Assembly: GCA_963821345.1 (NCBI GenBank)
Contig: CAWGDM010000002.1
Span: 248,001 to 312,000 of the forward strand
Length of the DNA: 64,000 nt
Reading direction: 5' to 3'
DNA from: WHSW01 sp963821345
GTDB taxonomy: Bacteria > Actinomycetota > Thermoleophilia > Solirubrobacterales > 70-9
Under the pieces are notes generated by a model that was given only the letters and a program-made list of their open reading frames with translations, did not search any database and was not told the origin of the DNA. Below, piece after piece: positions 23,638 through 31,970 of the stretch. Within the stretch, counting starts at the first letter, position 1; each line of letters starts with the position of its first letter. The translations under genes and the position numbers were made by a program.

Positions 23638-23643
23638 AGCGTA
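23638..23643 (-). promoter_or_regulatory. Predicted -10 element (TACGCT) of dut, leaderless
   Basis: TANNNT hexamer ending 6 nt before ATG 23631, with no Shine-Dalgarno sequence between. It places dut under its own promoter just downstream of hflX. Confidence 0.5.
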
Positions 23644-23651
23644 GCCGCCGC

Positions 23652-24986
23652 TCAGGAGGGGTCGGCGCCGGCGCCGTTGGCGCTGACCGCAAACTCCGCA
23701 AACCGGTGCGCGACCGCGGCCGGGATCCGGGCGCAGACGTGGACCCCGTCGGCTCGCTCCTCGCGTTCGACCGTGCCGGCGAGCTCGTAGAGCTCCGACA
23801 GCCTCCCGCCCTGCTCGAACGGGACCAGCAGCTCGACCTCACGCAAAGTGTCCTCGAACGCCGCCTCGATCCGCCCGCGCAGTTCCTCGACGCCCTCGCC
23901 GGTCGCCGCCGAGACCCCGATCGCTTCGGTGTCGCCGACCAGCAGCGCACGGCGCTCTTGCTCGTCGAGCAGGTCAAGCTTGTTGAGGACCAGCAGGCGC
24001 GGCTGGTCGCCGGCGCCGATCTCGTCGAGGACCGAGTTGACCGCGGCGATCGCGTCGGCGCGGACCGGAGCGGGATCCGAGCCGTCGACGACGTGCACGA
24101 TCAGGTCGGCGAGCCGGGTCTCCTCGAGGGTCGCCTTGAACGCCTCGACCAACTGGTGGGGAAGCTTGCGGATGAAGCCGACCGTGTCGGTCACCAGGTA
24201 GCGGCGGCCGTCGTGCTCGTAGGCGCGGGTGGTCGGGTCGAGGGTGTGGAAGAGCCGCTCCCCCACGCTTACCCCGGCGCCGGTGAGCGCGTTCAGCAGC
24301 GTCGACTTGCCCGCGTTGGTGTAGCCGGCGAGCGCGACAGCCGGCACCGCCGCCGACTCGCGCCGCGCGCGCATCACGTCACGGCTTCGCCCCACCCGGT
24401 CGAGCCGGCGCCGCAGCGCCGCGATCCGGTCGCGGGCCAGGCGCCGATCGGTCTCGATCTGCGACTCACCGGGGCCCCTGGTCCCGATCCCGGCGCCGAG
24501 GCGCTCCAGGTGGGTCCAGAGGCCGCGCATGCGGGCGAGGTTGTATTCGAGCTGGGCCAGCTCGACCTGCAGGTTTCCCTCGGCCGAGTGAGCGTGGTCG
24601 GCGAAGATGTCGAGGATGATCGCGGTGCGGTCGATCACCGGCACGTCGAGCGCCGCCTCCAGATTGCGCTCCTGGCGCGGGGCCAGCTCGTCGTCGCAGG
24701 CGACCAGGTTGGCGCCGGAGCGCTTGATCTCGGCCTTCAGCTCGGCGAGCTTGCCGCGCCCGAAGTAGCGGTCGGGATCCGGCGCCTCGCGCAGCTGGAC
24801 CATCTCGCTCGCGGTCGCGACGCCGGCCGTCCGCAGCAGCTCCTTGAGCTCCGCCAGCGGATCGCCGCCGTCCGCGGGCGCGCTGCGGGTGACCGCGATC
24901 GCGACCGCTCGCTGGCGGGCGCGGGCGTTGCGCACACCGGCATCGGCGCCGTTGCGCTGCGACAGCTGTTGCCCTTGGGCGGACAC
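23652..24986 (-). CDS. hflX: Ribosome-associated GTPase HflX
   Basis: The 444-residue protein has the HflX N-terminal domain (about 40-150; YFGRGKLAEL, ELAPRQERNLE) and a coiled segment RGPGESQIETDRRLARDRI. The GTPase domain follows with G1 GYTNAGKSTLLN, G3 DTVGFIRKLPHQLVEAF and G4 NKLD. HflX splits stalled or heat-damaged 70S ribosomes. GTG 24986 is preferred over a GTG-type start 33 bp upstream because TACACT (24993-24998) is exactly 6 nt before it. Confidence 0.94.
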   Translation of the reverse strand: MSAQGQQLSQRNGADAGVRNARARQRAVAIAVTRSAPADGGDPLAELKELLRTAGVATASEMVQLREAPDPDRYFGRGKLAELKAEIKRSGANLVACDDELAPRQERNLEAALDVPVIDRTAIILDIFADHAHSAEGNLQVELAQLEYNLARMRGLWTHLERLGAGIGTRGPGESQIETDRRLARDRIAALRRRLDRVGRSRDVMRARRESAAVPAVALAGYTNAGKSTLLNALTGAGVSVGERLFHTLDPTTRAYEHDGRRYLVTDTVGFIRKLPHQLVEAFKATLEETRLADLIVHVVDGSDPAPVRADAIAAVNSVLDEIGAGDQPRLLVLNKLDLLDEQERRALLVGDTEAIGVSAATGEGVEELRGRIEAAFEDTLREVELLVPFEQGGRLSELYELAGTVEREERADGVHVCARIPAAVAHRFAEFAVSANGAGADPS

Positions 24987-24992
24987 AGCCTG

Positions 24993-24998
24993 AGTGTA
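24993..24998 (-). promoter_or_regulatory. Predicted -10 element (TACACT) of hflX, leaderless
   Basis: TANNNT match ending 6 nt before GTG 24986. A weak -35 candidate TTGGGC lies about 15 nt further upstream. The site decides the hflX start. Confidence 0.5.
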
Positions 24999-25032
24999 GG
25001 GCTGCGATCCGTCGCCCAACCGAGGCTCCGCC

Positions 25033-25455
25033 TCAGCCCGGGCGACCGAAGCGGCCGGTCAGCCAGAGCCCCAGCTGCAGCCAGAGCACGAACCAGATCC
25101 AGTAGCCGGCGGCGGTCAGGTCGGCGTCGATCGACGCCAGCGCCCCGGCCAGCAAAAGCCCGGCGACGAACGCCGCGACCAGCGCCGCCAGCGTCCAAGC
25201 GGGCAGCTTCATCACCACCTCGGCCTTCGGCAGCAGGAGCCAGAAGCAGGCCAGCCCGGCGATCGCGATCGCGGCGGTCACCCCAGGCACGGCGAACTCC
25301 GCCGAGCCCCACATCGCCGCCACGGTCAGCACGCACAGCGCCGCGAACTCGCCCCAGGGTGCGGGACCGTCGGCGCGCCCGGTGAGCTCGAGCAGCGGCG
25401 GCTCCCAGCGTCGCTCGGGCGCCGGTGAGGCGGTCAGCGGGGCGCTCTCCTTCAT
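25033..25455 (-). CDS. Four-helix membrane protein of unknown function
   Basis: A 140-residue protein with a Pro-rich cytoplasmic start (ESAPLTASPAPERRWEPP) and four hydrophobic helices (about 37-55, 58-75, 84-105, 115-135). I recognise no family. ATG 25455 is preceded by GGGGAG. Its stop codon lies in GGCTCCGCCTCA (plus strand 25024-25035), which resembles one end of the dispersed repeat described at 42204 and 59371. Spacing of 48 bp from the GH114 gene allows a shared transcript. Confidence 0.68.
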   Translation of the reverse strand: MKESAPLTASPAPERRWEPPLLELTGRADGPAPWGEFAALCVLTVAAMWGSAEFAVPGVTAAIAIAGLACFWLLLPKAEVVMKLPAWTLAALVAAFVAGLLLAGALASIDADLTAAGYWIWFVLWLQLGLWLTGRFGRPG

Positions 25456-25503
25456 CTCCCCGAAGATCGACCGCGGGGGCGGCCGACTTGAGCGCGCGAG
25501 CGC

Positions 25504-26391
25504 TCAGGGGCAGGTCAGCGGCGGGTCCGGCAGGCGCTTCGCGGTCAGGCCGATGTCGCCCACGTACGGCAGCGCCCCCACCGAGCAGGCGTCGGCGACC
25601 GACTCGCGCAGCGCCTTGGAGTCGCCCGGCGCGGTGTAGTCGGCCGCCGTCGTGATCAGGCCCTGGGCGCGCAGGTCGGCGAGCTCGCGCAGCGCCTCGC
25701 GGCGCGCGGCGGGCCGTTGGCGGACGTAGCGACGGCGGTCGAAGTCGTAGGTCCAGCTGACGTCCTCGCGGTTCCAGCCGTCGATGTACGGCACGAGACC
25801 GAGCTTTCGCAGCCCCCAGGCGCCGTTTTGCGCAAACAGCAGCTTGCCGTCGGCACGGGCCTCGGTCGACAGCGCGACGACCAGCGAGCGCATCCCCCGG
25901 CGCTGGTCGATGTGGTTGTGGGTCTCGATCATGTCGACGTTGTCGAGGAACAGCCCATCGAAGCCCTTCGCCATGATCGGCGGCGCGATCTCGTCGACGA
26001 TCGCGCGCCTGTACGCGGGCTTCGAGACCTCGGCGAACCACTCGTCCTTCCAGTTCGCGTCGGGGCCCAGCCGGTAGCGCTTCAGCTCTCGGTACCAGCC
26101 GCGCCACCTCTCGATTGTGCCGACGCTGAGGTAGGCGAGCACGGTGGTCCCCCGGGCGCGCAGCGCCGCGACCTCGTCGGCCGTCGCCAGCTCGCCGTCG
26201 ACGACCACCAGGTCGAAGGCACCGAGCCGCTCGGCGACCGCGTCCGGGCCGCCGGAGAGGTTGCCGTTGCCGATCGCGAAGGCGAAGCTGCGCGCCGGCA
26301 GCGTCCGCGCCGGGGCCGCGGCTGTCGCCGCCACCGCGCCGAGGACGATCGCGGCAACGGTCAAAAGGGCGATCCCGGGTAGTCTGCGCAC
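25504..26391 (-). CDS. Glycoside hydrolase family 114-like protein (endo-alpha-1,4-polygalactosaminidase family)
   Basis: The 295-residue protein has a signal peptide or anchor (about 1-30, RRLPGIALLTVAAIVLGAV) and a TIM-barrel domain with GH114/TM1410-type landmarks: VLAYLSVGTIERWRGWY, GFDGLFLDNVD and the QNGAWGL segment. The family includes enzymes cleaving galactosaminogalactan; here only the fold is supported. GTG 26391 is chosen because TACCCT (26399-26404) lies 7 nt upstream. The gene is divergent from an epimerase whose start is 5 bp away, so the two promoters lie inside the opposite genes. Confidence 0.8.
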   Translation of the reverse strand: MRRLPGIALLTVAAIVLGAVAATAAAPARTLPARSFAFAIGNGNLSGGPDAVAERLGAFDLVVVDGELATADEVAALRARGTTVLAYLSVGTIERWRGWYRELKRYRLGPDANWKDEWFAEVSKPAYRRAIVDEIAPPIMAKGFDGLFLDNVDMIETHNHIDQRRGMRSLVVALSTEARADGKLLFAQNGAWGLRKLGLVPYIDGWNREDVSWTYDFDRRRYVRQRPAARREALRELADLRAQGLITTAADYTAPGDSKALRESVADACSVGALPYVGDIGLTAKRLPDPPLTCP

Positions 26392-26395
26392 CCAG

Positions 26396-27382
26396 ATGAG
26401 GGTATTCCTCACCGGTGCGACCGGGTTCATCGGGGGTCATGTGGCCCGGCAGCTCCGCGCTCGCGGCGACGACGTGCGCGCGCTGGTCCGCTCGACCACG
26501 AAGGGCGCCGCGCTGGAGGCGCTCGGCTGCGAACTGGTACTCGGCGATCTCGGTGACGAGGCGGCGATCGCGTCCGGGCTCGAGGGTTGCGAGGCGGCGA
26601 TCCACGGAGCGGCGGTCTACGAGGTCGGGATCCGCGAGTCCGAGCACCGGGCGATGTACGAGGCGAACGTGCTCGGCACCGAGCGGGTGCTGACCGCCGC
26701 GCTGGCCGCGAACACACCGAAGATCGTCTATGTCTCGACCGTCGCTGCGTTCGGCAACACGCACGGCGAGGTCGTCGACGAGACCTATGAGCACCCCGGC
26801 CGCGACTTCACCTCCTACTACGAGCAGACCAAGTACGAGGCGCACCAGATCGCCAAGCGGCTGATCGCCGACGATGGCCTGCCGTGCGTGATCGTCCAGC
26901 CGGGCGGCGTCTACGGCCCCGACGACCACTCCGCGATCGGCACCCAGATCAACCAGTTCCTGGCCGGGAAGATGCCGATGATCGCCTTCCCCGAGCTGGG
27001 CATGAACATGGTCCACGTCGAGGACGTCGCCGCGGGCATCCTGCTGGCGCTCGACAAGGGGCAAGTGGGCGAGGCCTACGTGCTCGGCTCCGAGATCACG
27101 ACGATGCGCGAGCTGATCTCGACCGTTGGCCGGGTCGCCGGCAAGAAGCCGCCGAGCCGCGCGGTGCCCACCGGGATGCTGAAGCTGCTCGCCCCCGCCG
27201 GCCCGCTGGTCGGCAAGCTGATGGGCCAGCCACCGAACCTGCGCGAGCTGATCTCCTCGGCCGACGGGGTCACCTTCTGGGCCAAGCAGGACAAGGCGAT
27301 CGCCGATCTCGGCTACTCGCCGCGCGGCCTGGAGACCGGCCTGCGCGAGACGCTCGAGGCCGAGGGCAAGCTCCCCGTCTAG
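26396..27382 (+). CDS. NAD-dependent epimerase/dehydratase (extended SDR)
   Basis: The 328-residue protein begins with FLTGATGFIGGHVARQL (Rossmann GxxGxxG) and has the catalytic YYEQTKYEAHQ (YxxxK). VYVSTVAAFGN gives the active-site Ser/Thr. The pattern is close to dihydroflavonol-reductase/hopanoid-associated sugar epimerase relatives. Substrate not assignable. ATG 26396 lies 10 nt after TAGTCT. The stop shares CTAG (27379-27382) with the convergent reductase gene. Confidence 0.86.
   Translation: MRVFLTGATGFIGGHVARQLRARGDDVRALVRSTTKGAALEALGCELVLGDLGDEAAIASGLEGCEAAIHGAAVYEVGIRESEHRAMYEANVLGTERVLTAALAANTPKIVYVSTVAAFGNTHGEVVDETYEHPGRDFTSYYEQTKYEAHQIAKRLIADDGLPCVIVQPGGVYGPDDHSAIGTQINQFLAGKMPMIAFPELGMNMVHVEDVAAGILLALDKGQVGEAYVLGSEITTMRELISTVGRVAGKKPPSRAVPTGMLKLLAPAGPLVGKLMGQPPNLRELISSADGVTFWAKQDKAIADLGYSPRGLETGLRETLEAEGKLPV
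26399..26404 (-). promoter_or_regulatory. Predicted -10 element (TACCCT) of the GH114 gene
   Basis: TANNNT hexamer ending 7 nt before GTG 26391; it lies inside the first codons of the divergent epimerase gene. Confidence 0.42.
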
Positions 27383-28095
27383 GCGAGCGTCCCGGTCGGC
27401 CCGAAGCGCTCGGTCCGGATCCGCTCCGCGCCGAGGCCGCCGTCGAGCAGCAGCTGCACCGCCGCCTCGACGAACCCGTTCGAGCCGCAGACGTAGGCGG
27501 TCGCCATCGGGTCGAGGGAGCCGAACATCCCCGCGTCGATGCGGCCGGTGTGACCGTCCCACCCATCGGGCGACCCGCGGGTGAAAGTGAGCTCCGCATC
27601 GTCGGCGAGCTCATCGGCGTAAATCACCTCGTCGGCGGCTCGCACCGAGTACAGGAGCCGCATCTCGGCCTCGGGCATCGCCCGGCGGCGGTGGCGCAGC
27701 ATGCACATCAGCGGCACCACGCCCGAGCCGCCGCCGATCAGGATCGTCGGTGACTCCCCGCGCCAGACGAAGTAGGACGCGAACGGGCCGCGCAGCTCGA
27801 CCTGGTCGCCCTCGACCACGACGTCGTGAAAGTAGGGCGAGACCTCACCCTCGTCGAGGCGATCGATCGTCAGCTCGACGACGCCGCGGTCGAGTGGCGA
27901 GGAGGCGATCGAGTACGAGCGTTGGGCGGTGTATCCGTCCGGCGCCGTGAGCCGGACGTCGTAGTGCTGTCCCGGGAGGTGGGGCATCCACATCGGCAGC
28001 TGGAAGCGAAACGTCTTCACGTGCGGGGTCTCGGTCCTGATCTCCGTCACCGTGGCGATCTGCCACTTGCCGGGGGCGCGCTGCGAGACGGCCAT
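27379..28095 (-). CDS. Ferredoxin-reductase-type FAD/NAD(P) oxidoreductase
   Basis: The 238-residue protein has the FAD-binding RSYSIASS (59-66) and the NAD(P)-binding GGGSGVVPLMCML followed by VCGSNGFVEA near the C-terminus. No iron-sulfur or haem domain is attached. It starts at ATG 28095, overlapping by one base the stop of the molybdopterin oxidoreductase, so the two are co-translated. Together they probably form a two-component system in which this subunit exchanges electrons between NAD(P)H and the molybdenum enzyme. Confidence 0.88.
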   Translation of the reverse strand: MAVSQRAPGKWQIATVTEIRTETPHVKTFRFQLPMWMPHLPGQHYDVRLTAPDGYTAQRSYSIASSPLDRGVVELTIDRLDEGEVSPYFHDVVVEGDQVELRGPFASYFVWRGESPTILIGGGSGVVPLMCMLRHRRRAMPEAEMRLLYSVRAADEVIYADELADDAELTFTRGSPDGWDGHTGRIDAGMFGSLDPMATAYVCGSNGFVEAAVQLLLDGGLGAERIRTERFGPTGTLA

Positions 28096-28712
28096 CAGTC
28101 GGTCCAATAGCGCTCCTCCTTCCAGGGGTCGCCGCGGTTGTGGTAGCCGTTGGCCTCCCAAAACCCGGGCTCGTCGTGGTCCATGACGCGCAGGCCGGCG
28201 ATCCACTTCGCGCTCTTCCAGAAGTACAGATGCGGGACGAGCAGGCGGGCCGGACCGCCATGCGTGCGCGGCAGGGGCTCGCCCTCGTGCTCGGTCACCA
28301 CCCAGGCCTTGCCGTCGCTCAGGTCCTCGACCTCGAGATTGGTCGTGTAGCCGCCGTACGACCAGGCCATCGCGTAGGCGTCGAGCGGCTCGGCCTGCTC
28401 GAACAGGGTGTCAACCGAGACGCCTCGGAAGCTGGTGCCGAGCTTCGACCACTTGGTCACGCAGTGGATGTCGCACGGCACCTCCTCGAAGGGCAGCGCG
28501 TGCAGCTCCTCCCAGCTCCACTCACACTCCTGCGCGACCATGCCGTCGATCCGCAGGCTCCACTCGCCGGGACCGGTGCCGACGTCGGGAGTGGGGCCCG
28601 CCGTGAGCACGGGATAGCCGTGCTCGAGATACTGGCCGGGAGGGAGCCGGTCCGAGAGCTCGTCCGGCACCCGGGGGCGGCCGCCAAACCCGCGCGAGAT
28701 GAAACCGCTCAT
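28095..28712 (-). CDS. Sulfite-oxidase-like molybdopterin-dependent oxidoreductase
   Basis: A 205-residue protein of the oxidoreductase molybdopterin-binding (SUOX/YedY) fold. The Cys that ligates molybdenum is in CDIHCVTKWS; LRIDGMV, SYGGYTTNL and RLLVPHLYFWKSAKW are family segments. No signal peptide is present, so unlike MsrP/YedY it should be cytoplasmic. It pairs with the reductase gene immediately downstream. TAGAGT (28720-28725) is 7 nt before ATG 28712, giving a leaderless transcript. Confidence 0.9.
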   Translation of the reverse strand: MSGFISRGFGGRPRVPDELSDRLPPGQYLEHGYPVLTAGPTPDVGTGPGEWSLRIDGMVAQECEWSWEELHALPFEEVPCDIHCVTKWSKLGTSFRGVSVDTLFEQAEPLDAYAMAWSYGGYTTNLEVEDLSDGKAWVVTEHEGEPLPRTHGGPARLLVPHLYFWKSAKWIAGLRVMDHDEPGFWEANGYHNRGDPWKEERYWTD

Positions 28713-28719
28713 CCCGCCG

Positions 28720-28725
28720 ACTCTA
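28720..28725 (-). promoter_or_regulatory. Predicted -10 element (TAGAGT) of the molybdenum oxidoreductase operon
   Basis: TANNNT hexamer ending 7 nt before ATG 28712; no Shine-Dalgarno sequence. Confidence 0.45.
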
Positions 28726-28733
28726 TCCGCGAA

Positions 28734-29597
28734 TCAGGCCGGCGAGGTCCGAGACCCGGCGTGTCCTGGCATCAGTGCGGCCGCCGCGATCACGGCGGCG
28801 AACGCGAGCCCGCGCGCCAGGCCCTCGACCAACCCGGAGCCGATCGGGTCGCCGAAGACGATCACCCCGCCGAGGATCGCGGCGCAGTTGGAGGCGACCG
28901 AAGCGGTCGCGATCACCGGGATCGCCTCACCCAGCTGCATCCCGCGGGCGAGGGCGAAGAAGGCGCCGAGGCCGCCGATCACCGCGAGGGCGGTCCACGG
29001 GCTGACGAGCGCGTGCATGCCGGCGATGTCCATGCCCTCGGTGAGCGCCTTGATCGCGACGTTGGAGACGCCGATCAGCAGGCCCGAGGCGAGCCCGAGG
29101 ACGACGCCGTGGCAGATCGACCCGCGGCGGAGGATCCCGGAGGCGAACAGGAAACATCCGGCGCCGACCATCACCGTCTCGAATCCGGCCAGGGTGGCGA
29201 TCGAGTAGCCCTCGTTCTCGGTCGCGTGCGGGACGGTGACCGCGAGGAACCCGAGCCCAGCCGCGGCGAGGCCGAGGCCGAGCCACTCCCGGGAGTTGAG
29301 CTGGTGGTCGAAGTAGCGGGTTGCCGGGTAGGCGATCAGCACCAGTCCGCCGGCGATCACCGCCTGGACCAGCGACAGGGGCGCGACCGCCATCGCCGCG
29401 ACGTGCAGCACCCAGGCGACCGCGGCGACGCCGAAGCCGATCGTCCACCAGCGCGAGCGAAACAGATGCCCGACGCTGCGCACCGGGCTGCGGAGGCTGA
29501 TCTCCGGCGCCTCGGAGGCGCCCCGGTGCTTGCAGAGCATGCCGAGGTTGGCCATCGCGGCGCAGGCAAGAGCGAGCGCTATCCCAAGAGTGGTCAT
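28734..29597 (-). CDS. DMT-superfamily (EamA-like) membrane transporter
   Basis: The 287-residue protein has about nine to ten hydrophobic helices without large loops, as in DMT transporters. Segments such as PLSLVQAVIAGGLVLIAYPATRY and the repeated half after about residue 150 suggest the usual internal duplication. A cytoplasmic stretch (CKHRGASEAPEISLRSPVRS) follows TM1. Substrate unknown. ATG 29597 is preceded by TTGCCA and GATAAT spaced 15 bp apart, a conventional-looking promoter, but GATAAT is only 2 nt from the ATG, so the true start may lie downstream. Confidence 0.75.
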   Translation of the reverse strand: MTTLGIALALACAAMANLGMLCKHRGASEAPEISLRSPVRSVGHLFRSRWWTIGFGVAAVAWVLHVAAMAVAPLSLVQAVIAGGLVLIAYPATRYFDHQLNSREWLGLGLAAAGLGFLAVTVPHATENEGYSIATLAGFETVMVGAGCFLFASGILRRGSICHGVVLGLASGLLIGVSNVAIKALTEGMDIAGMHALVSPWTALAVIGGLGAFFALARGMQLGEAIPVIATASVASNCAAILGGVIVFGDPIGSGLVEGLARGLAFAAVIAAAALMPGHAGSRTSPA

Positions 29598-29653
29598 CGA
29601 TTATCTGGATCGGTAAGTGTTGGCAAGGGCTTGAATCTCCCCCTTCCCCACCG

Positions 29654-29704
29654 AAAAGAGAGCCCCTGCGCGAGGGCCCTAATTATTAGCAAGTCCTAAT
29701 AATT
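29654..29704 (-). terminator. Tandem hairpins at the 3' end of ridA
   Basis: AATTATTAG (29681-29689) and CTAATAATT (29696-29704) form a perfect 9-bp AT-rich stem with a 6-nt loop that overlaps the ridA stop codon. Directly after it in the minus direction, GGGCCC/GGGCTC (29674-29679 with 29660-29665) make a second stem followed by TCTTTT (29654-29659), a rho-independent terminator. The AT-rich arm stands out in this GC-rich region. Confidence 0.65.
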
Positions 29705-30085
29705 CTTGCGGTGTGCCTCGGCCTCGATCTCCACCCGCCAGCGGGGGTCGAGCAGCGCCGAGACGACCACCATCGTCGCCACCGGCTCCGCGGCGCCGAA
29801 GAACTCCGCGTGGACGTCGCCGACGACCTGCGAGAGCTCGGCGTCGGTGACGAACATCCTGCTCCTGACCACGTCGGCGGCCGAGCAGCCGAGCTCGCCG
29901 AGGGCATCGACGATGATCTCGCAGCAGCGGCGTGCCTGGGCGGCCGGGTCGGGATCGCAGCCGCCGTCCGGCTCGATCGGAGCGGTGCCGGCGACCAGCA
30001 CCCGGTCGCCGACCTGCAGCGCCCTGCAGTAGCCGTAGCGGCCCTCGAGCTCGGAGCCGGAACGCACCCGGCGGCGCTCGGACAT
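29696..30085 (-). CDS. RidA/YjgF family protein
   Basis: A 129-residue protein of the RidA (Rid) fold: YCRALQVGDRVLVAGTAPI at the start, a central DVVRSRMFVTD with the conserved Arg, and LDPRWRVEIEAEAHRK near the end. RidA proteins hydrolyse reactive enamine/imine intermediates made by PLP enzymes. It follows an aminotransferase gene by 4 bp, which fits clearing of by-products of that PLP enzyme. The member may belong to another Rid subgroup, since the catalytic Arg lies in VVRSRMF. Confidence 0.85.
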   Translation of the reverse strand: MSERRRVRSGSELEGRYGYCRALQVGDRVLVAGTAPIEPDGGCDPDPAAQARRCCEIIVDALGELGCSAADVVRSRMFVTDAELSQVVGDVHAEFFGAAEPVATMVVVSALLDPRWRVEIEAEAHRKNY

Positions 30086-30089
30086 CCGC

Positions 30090-31265
30090 CTAGAGGTGCT
30101 CTCGCAAACGCTCGACGGCTTCGGCGATCCGCTCGTCGGGGGTGGTGAGCGAGATCCGGAAGAAGCCCTCGCCGCTCGGCCCGTACATCGACCCCGGCGA
30201 GACCACCACCGCGGCCTCCTCGAGTACCAACTCGGCGAACGAGGTCGAGGTGTGGCCGTCGGGCACCGGCGCCCAGACGTAGATCGTCCCCTTCGGCGCC
30301 TCGACCTCGACCCCGATCTCGCGCAGCGCGCCGACCACCAGGTCGCGGCGGCGGGCGTAGATCGCGTTCATCTCGGCGACCGGCTGCCGGGGGCCGTCCA
30401 ACGCCGCGGCGCCGGCGAGCTGCACGGCCTCGAACAGGCCCGAGTCGATGTTTGTCTTCAGCCGCCAGTAGGACGAGATCGCCTCGGCGTTGCCGAGGAT
30501 CGCCGCGCAGCGCCAGCCGGTCATGTTGTAGCCCTTGGACAATGAAAAGACCTCGACCCCGACCTCCTTGGCGCCCGGGGTGGCGAGGAAGCTCGGGGCG
30601 ACGTAGCCGTCGTAGGTGGTCTCCGAGTAGGCGTTGTCGTGGACGACCAGGATCCGGTGTTCGCGGGCGAGCTCGACGACGCGCTCGAAGAAGTCGTCGG
30701 GGACCACGGCTCCGGTCGGGTTGTTGGGGTAGTTGAGGAACATCAGTCGGGCCCGGTCGAGGGTCCCGCCCGCCTCGCGCTCGAGCCGGTCGAGATCGGG
30801 GACGAAGCCGAGCTCCGGGGCCAGCGGCATCAGCGCCGCCTCGGCGCCGGCGAGCAGCGGCCCGCCGGTGTAGACCGGGTAGCCCGGGTCGGCGGCGAGC
30901 GCCACGTCCCCCGGGTCGAGGAAGGCGAAGCAGAGGTTGTAGATGCACTCCTTGGCGCCGATCGCCGGGATCACCTCGGTCTCGGAATCGATCGCGACCC
31001 CGAACCGGCGCTCGTAAAAGCCTGCGAACGCCTCGCGAAACTCGGCCCGGCCGCGGTTCGACGGGTATTGGTGGGTCCCTGGGTCGGCGACCGCGGCCTG
31101 CATCGCCTCGACGACGTGCGGATAGGTCGGCAGGTCGGGATCGCCGATCCCGAGGCTGATCACGTCGATCCCCGCCTCCCTCTTCGCCGCCACCTTGCGC
31201 TCGAGCTCGGCGAACATGTACGGCGGGATCGCCTGTAGGCGCCTGGATGGGTCGGTGAGGGCCAT
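30090..31265 (-). CDS. PLP-dependent class I/II aminotransferase, LL-diaminopimelate-aminotransferase-like
   Basis: The 391-residue fold-type I aminotransferase has SLGIGDPDLPTYPHVVEAM at the N-terminus, FLNYPNNPTGAVV (substrate and cofactor contacts) and the PLP lysine Lys244 in SLSKGYNMTGWR. This combination is typical of DapL-like enzymes, which convert tetrahydrodipicolinate directly to LL-diaminopimelate; alanine or aspartate aminotransferase activity remains possible. dapA, dapB and a dapF homologue lie in the same window. TAGCCT lies 10 nt before ATG 31265. ridA follows closely. Confidence 0.85.
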   Translation of the reverse strand: MALTDPSRRLQAIPPYMFAELERKVAAKREAGIDVISLGIGDPDLPTYPHVVEAMQAAVADPGTHQYPSNRGRAEFREAFAGFYERRFGVAIDSETEVIPAIGAKECIYNLCFAFLDPGDVALAADPGYPVYTGGPLLAGAEAALMPLAPELGFVPDLDRLEREAGGTLDRARLMFLNYPNNPTGAVVPDDFFERVVELAREHRILVVHDNAYSETTYDGYVAPSFLATPGAKEVGVEVFSLSKGYNMTGWRCAAILGNAEAISSYWRLKTNIDSGLFEAVQLAGAAALDGPRQPVAEMNAIYARRRDLVVGALREIGVEVEAPKGTIYVWAPVPDGHTSTSFAELVLEEAAVVVSPGSMYGPSGEGFFRISLTTPDERIAEAVERLREHL

Positions 31266-31307
31266 CGGAGGCGAGAGGCTAGCCGAGCGGCGATACTCCC
31301 GCCCGGC

Positions 31308-31871
31308 ATGCGGCTGACCCCTCGAGAGCTCATCGTGCTGTTCGCGATCGGCGCCCTCGGTGGCCTGATCGGCGACGCCGGTCACGTGCAGGCCGGGACC
31401 ACCACCTATTTGGACGACGCCACCCCGTTCATCTGGAAGAGCGCCCTGTGGTTCCCGATCCTGGTCGGCCTGGCGACCGCGTCGCTGGGCGAGTTGCGCC
31501 TGCGCCTGGGCCCGCCGCGCCCCGCCTTCGACCCGCGGGTGGGGATCGCCGCGATCGCAGCGGTGCTTGCCCTGTACGCGGTCACGGCGCTGCTCTACGA
31601 CCAGCCGGAGGGCCCGGCGACCACGCTGATCGTGATGCTCGCCGTGCTGATCGCCTGCGGGCTCGCCGGCGGGCGCCCGGCGGTGATCTGCGGCCTGGTC
31701 GCGGCGATCGCCGGCCCGGTCGCCGAGATCGTGATCGTCGAGCTCGACCTGGCCAAGTACGCGGACTCCGCCGACACCCTGTTCGGCGTCGCCCTGTGGC
31801 TGCCGGCGCTCTACTTCGCCTTCGGCTTCGTCGCCGCCCGCCTGGCCGAGCTGCTCGTCGCCAGGCGCTGA
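31308..31871 (+). CDS. Six-helix membrane protein of unknown function
   Basis: The 187-residue protein has about six hydrophobic helices (near 8-25, 45-60, 77-95, 102-118, 122-140, 155-180). The loop after TM1 reads GHVQAGTTTYLDDATPFIWK, which looks conserved and may form a functional site. I do not recognise the family with confidence. ATG 31308 lies 10 nt after GATACT and is divergent from the aminotransferase gene. Confidence 0.7.
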   Translation: MRLTPRELIVLFAIGALGGLIGDAGHVQAGTTTYLDDATPFIWKSALWFPILVGLATASLGELRLRLGPPRPAFDPRVGIAAIAAVLALYAVTALLYDQPEGPATTLIVMLAVLIACGLAGGRPAVICGLVAAIAGPVAEIVIVELDLAKYADSADTLFGVALWLPALYFAFGFVAARLAELLVARR

Positions 31872-31970
31872 GCGCCACCGTGAGCGACGTCACGGACGCT
31901 GCGTGACGGCCCCCACATCCGGTTCGGTAGCCGGCTGTCAGCCTGGATGGGCACCAACGAAAGGACCCTC

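Noticed and set aside
26376..26384. GGGTAG before the epimerase as a SigF -10
   Set aside because: No GGTTT at the right distance; TAGTCT as a housekeeping -10 explains the site better.
24737..27562. Open frame of over 900 codons on the minus strand
   Set aside because: It runs across hflX, two other minus-strand genes and the epimerase out of frame; composition is low-complexity Arg/Ala/Gly without motifs.
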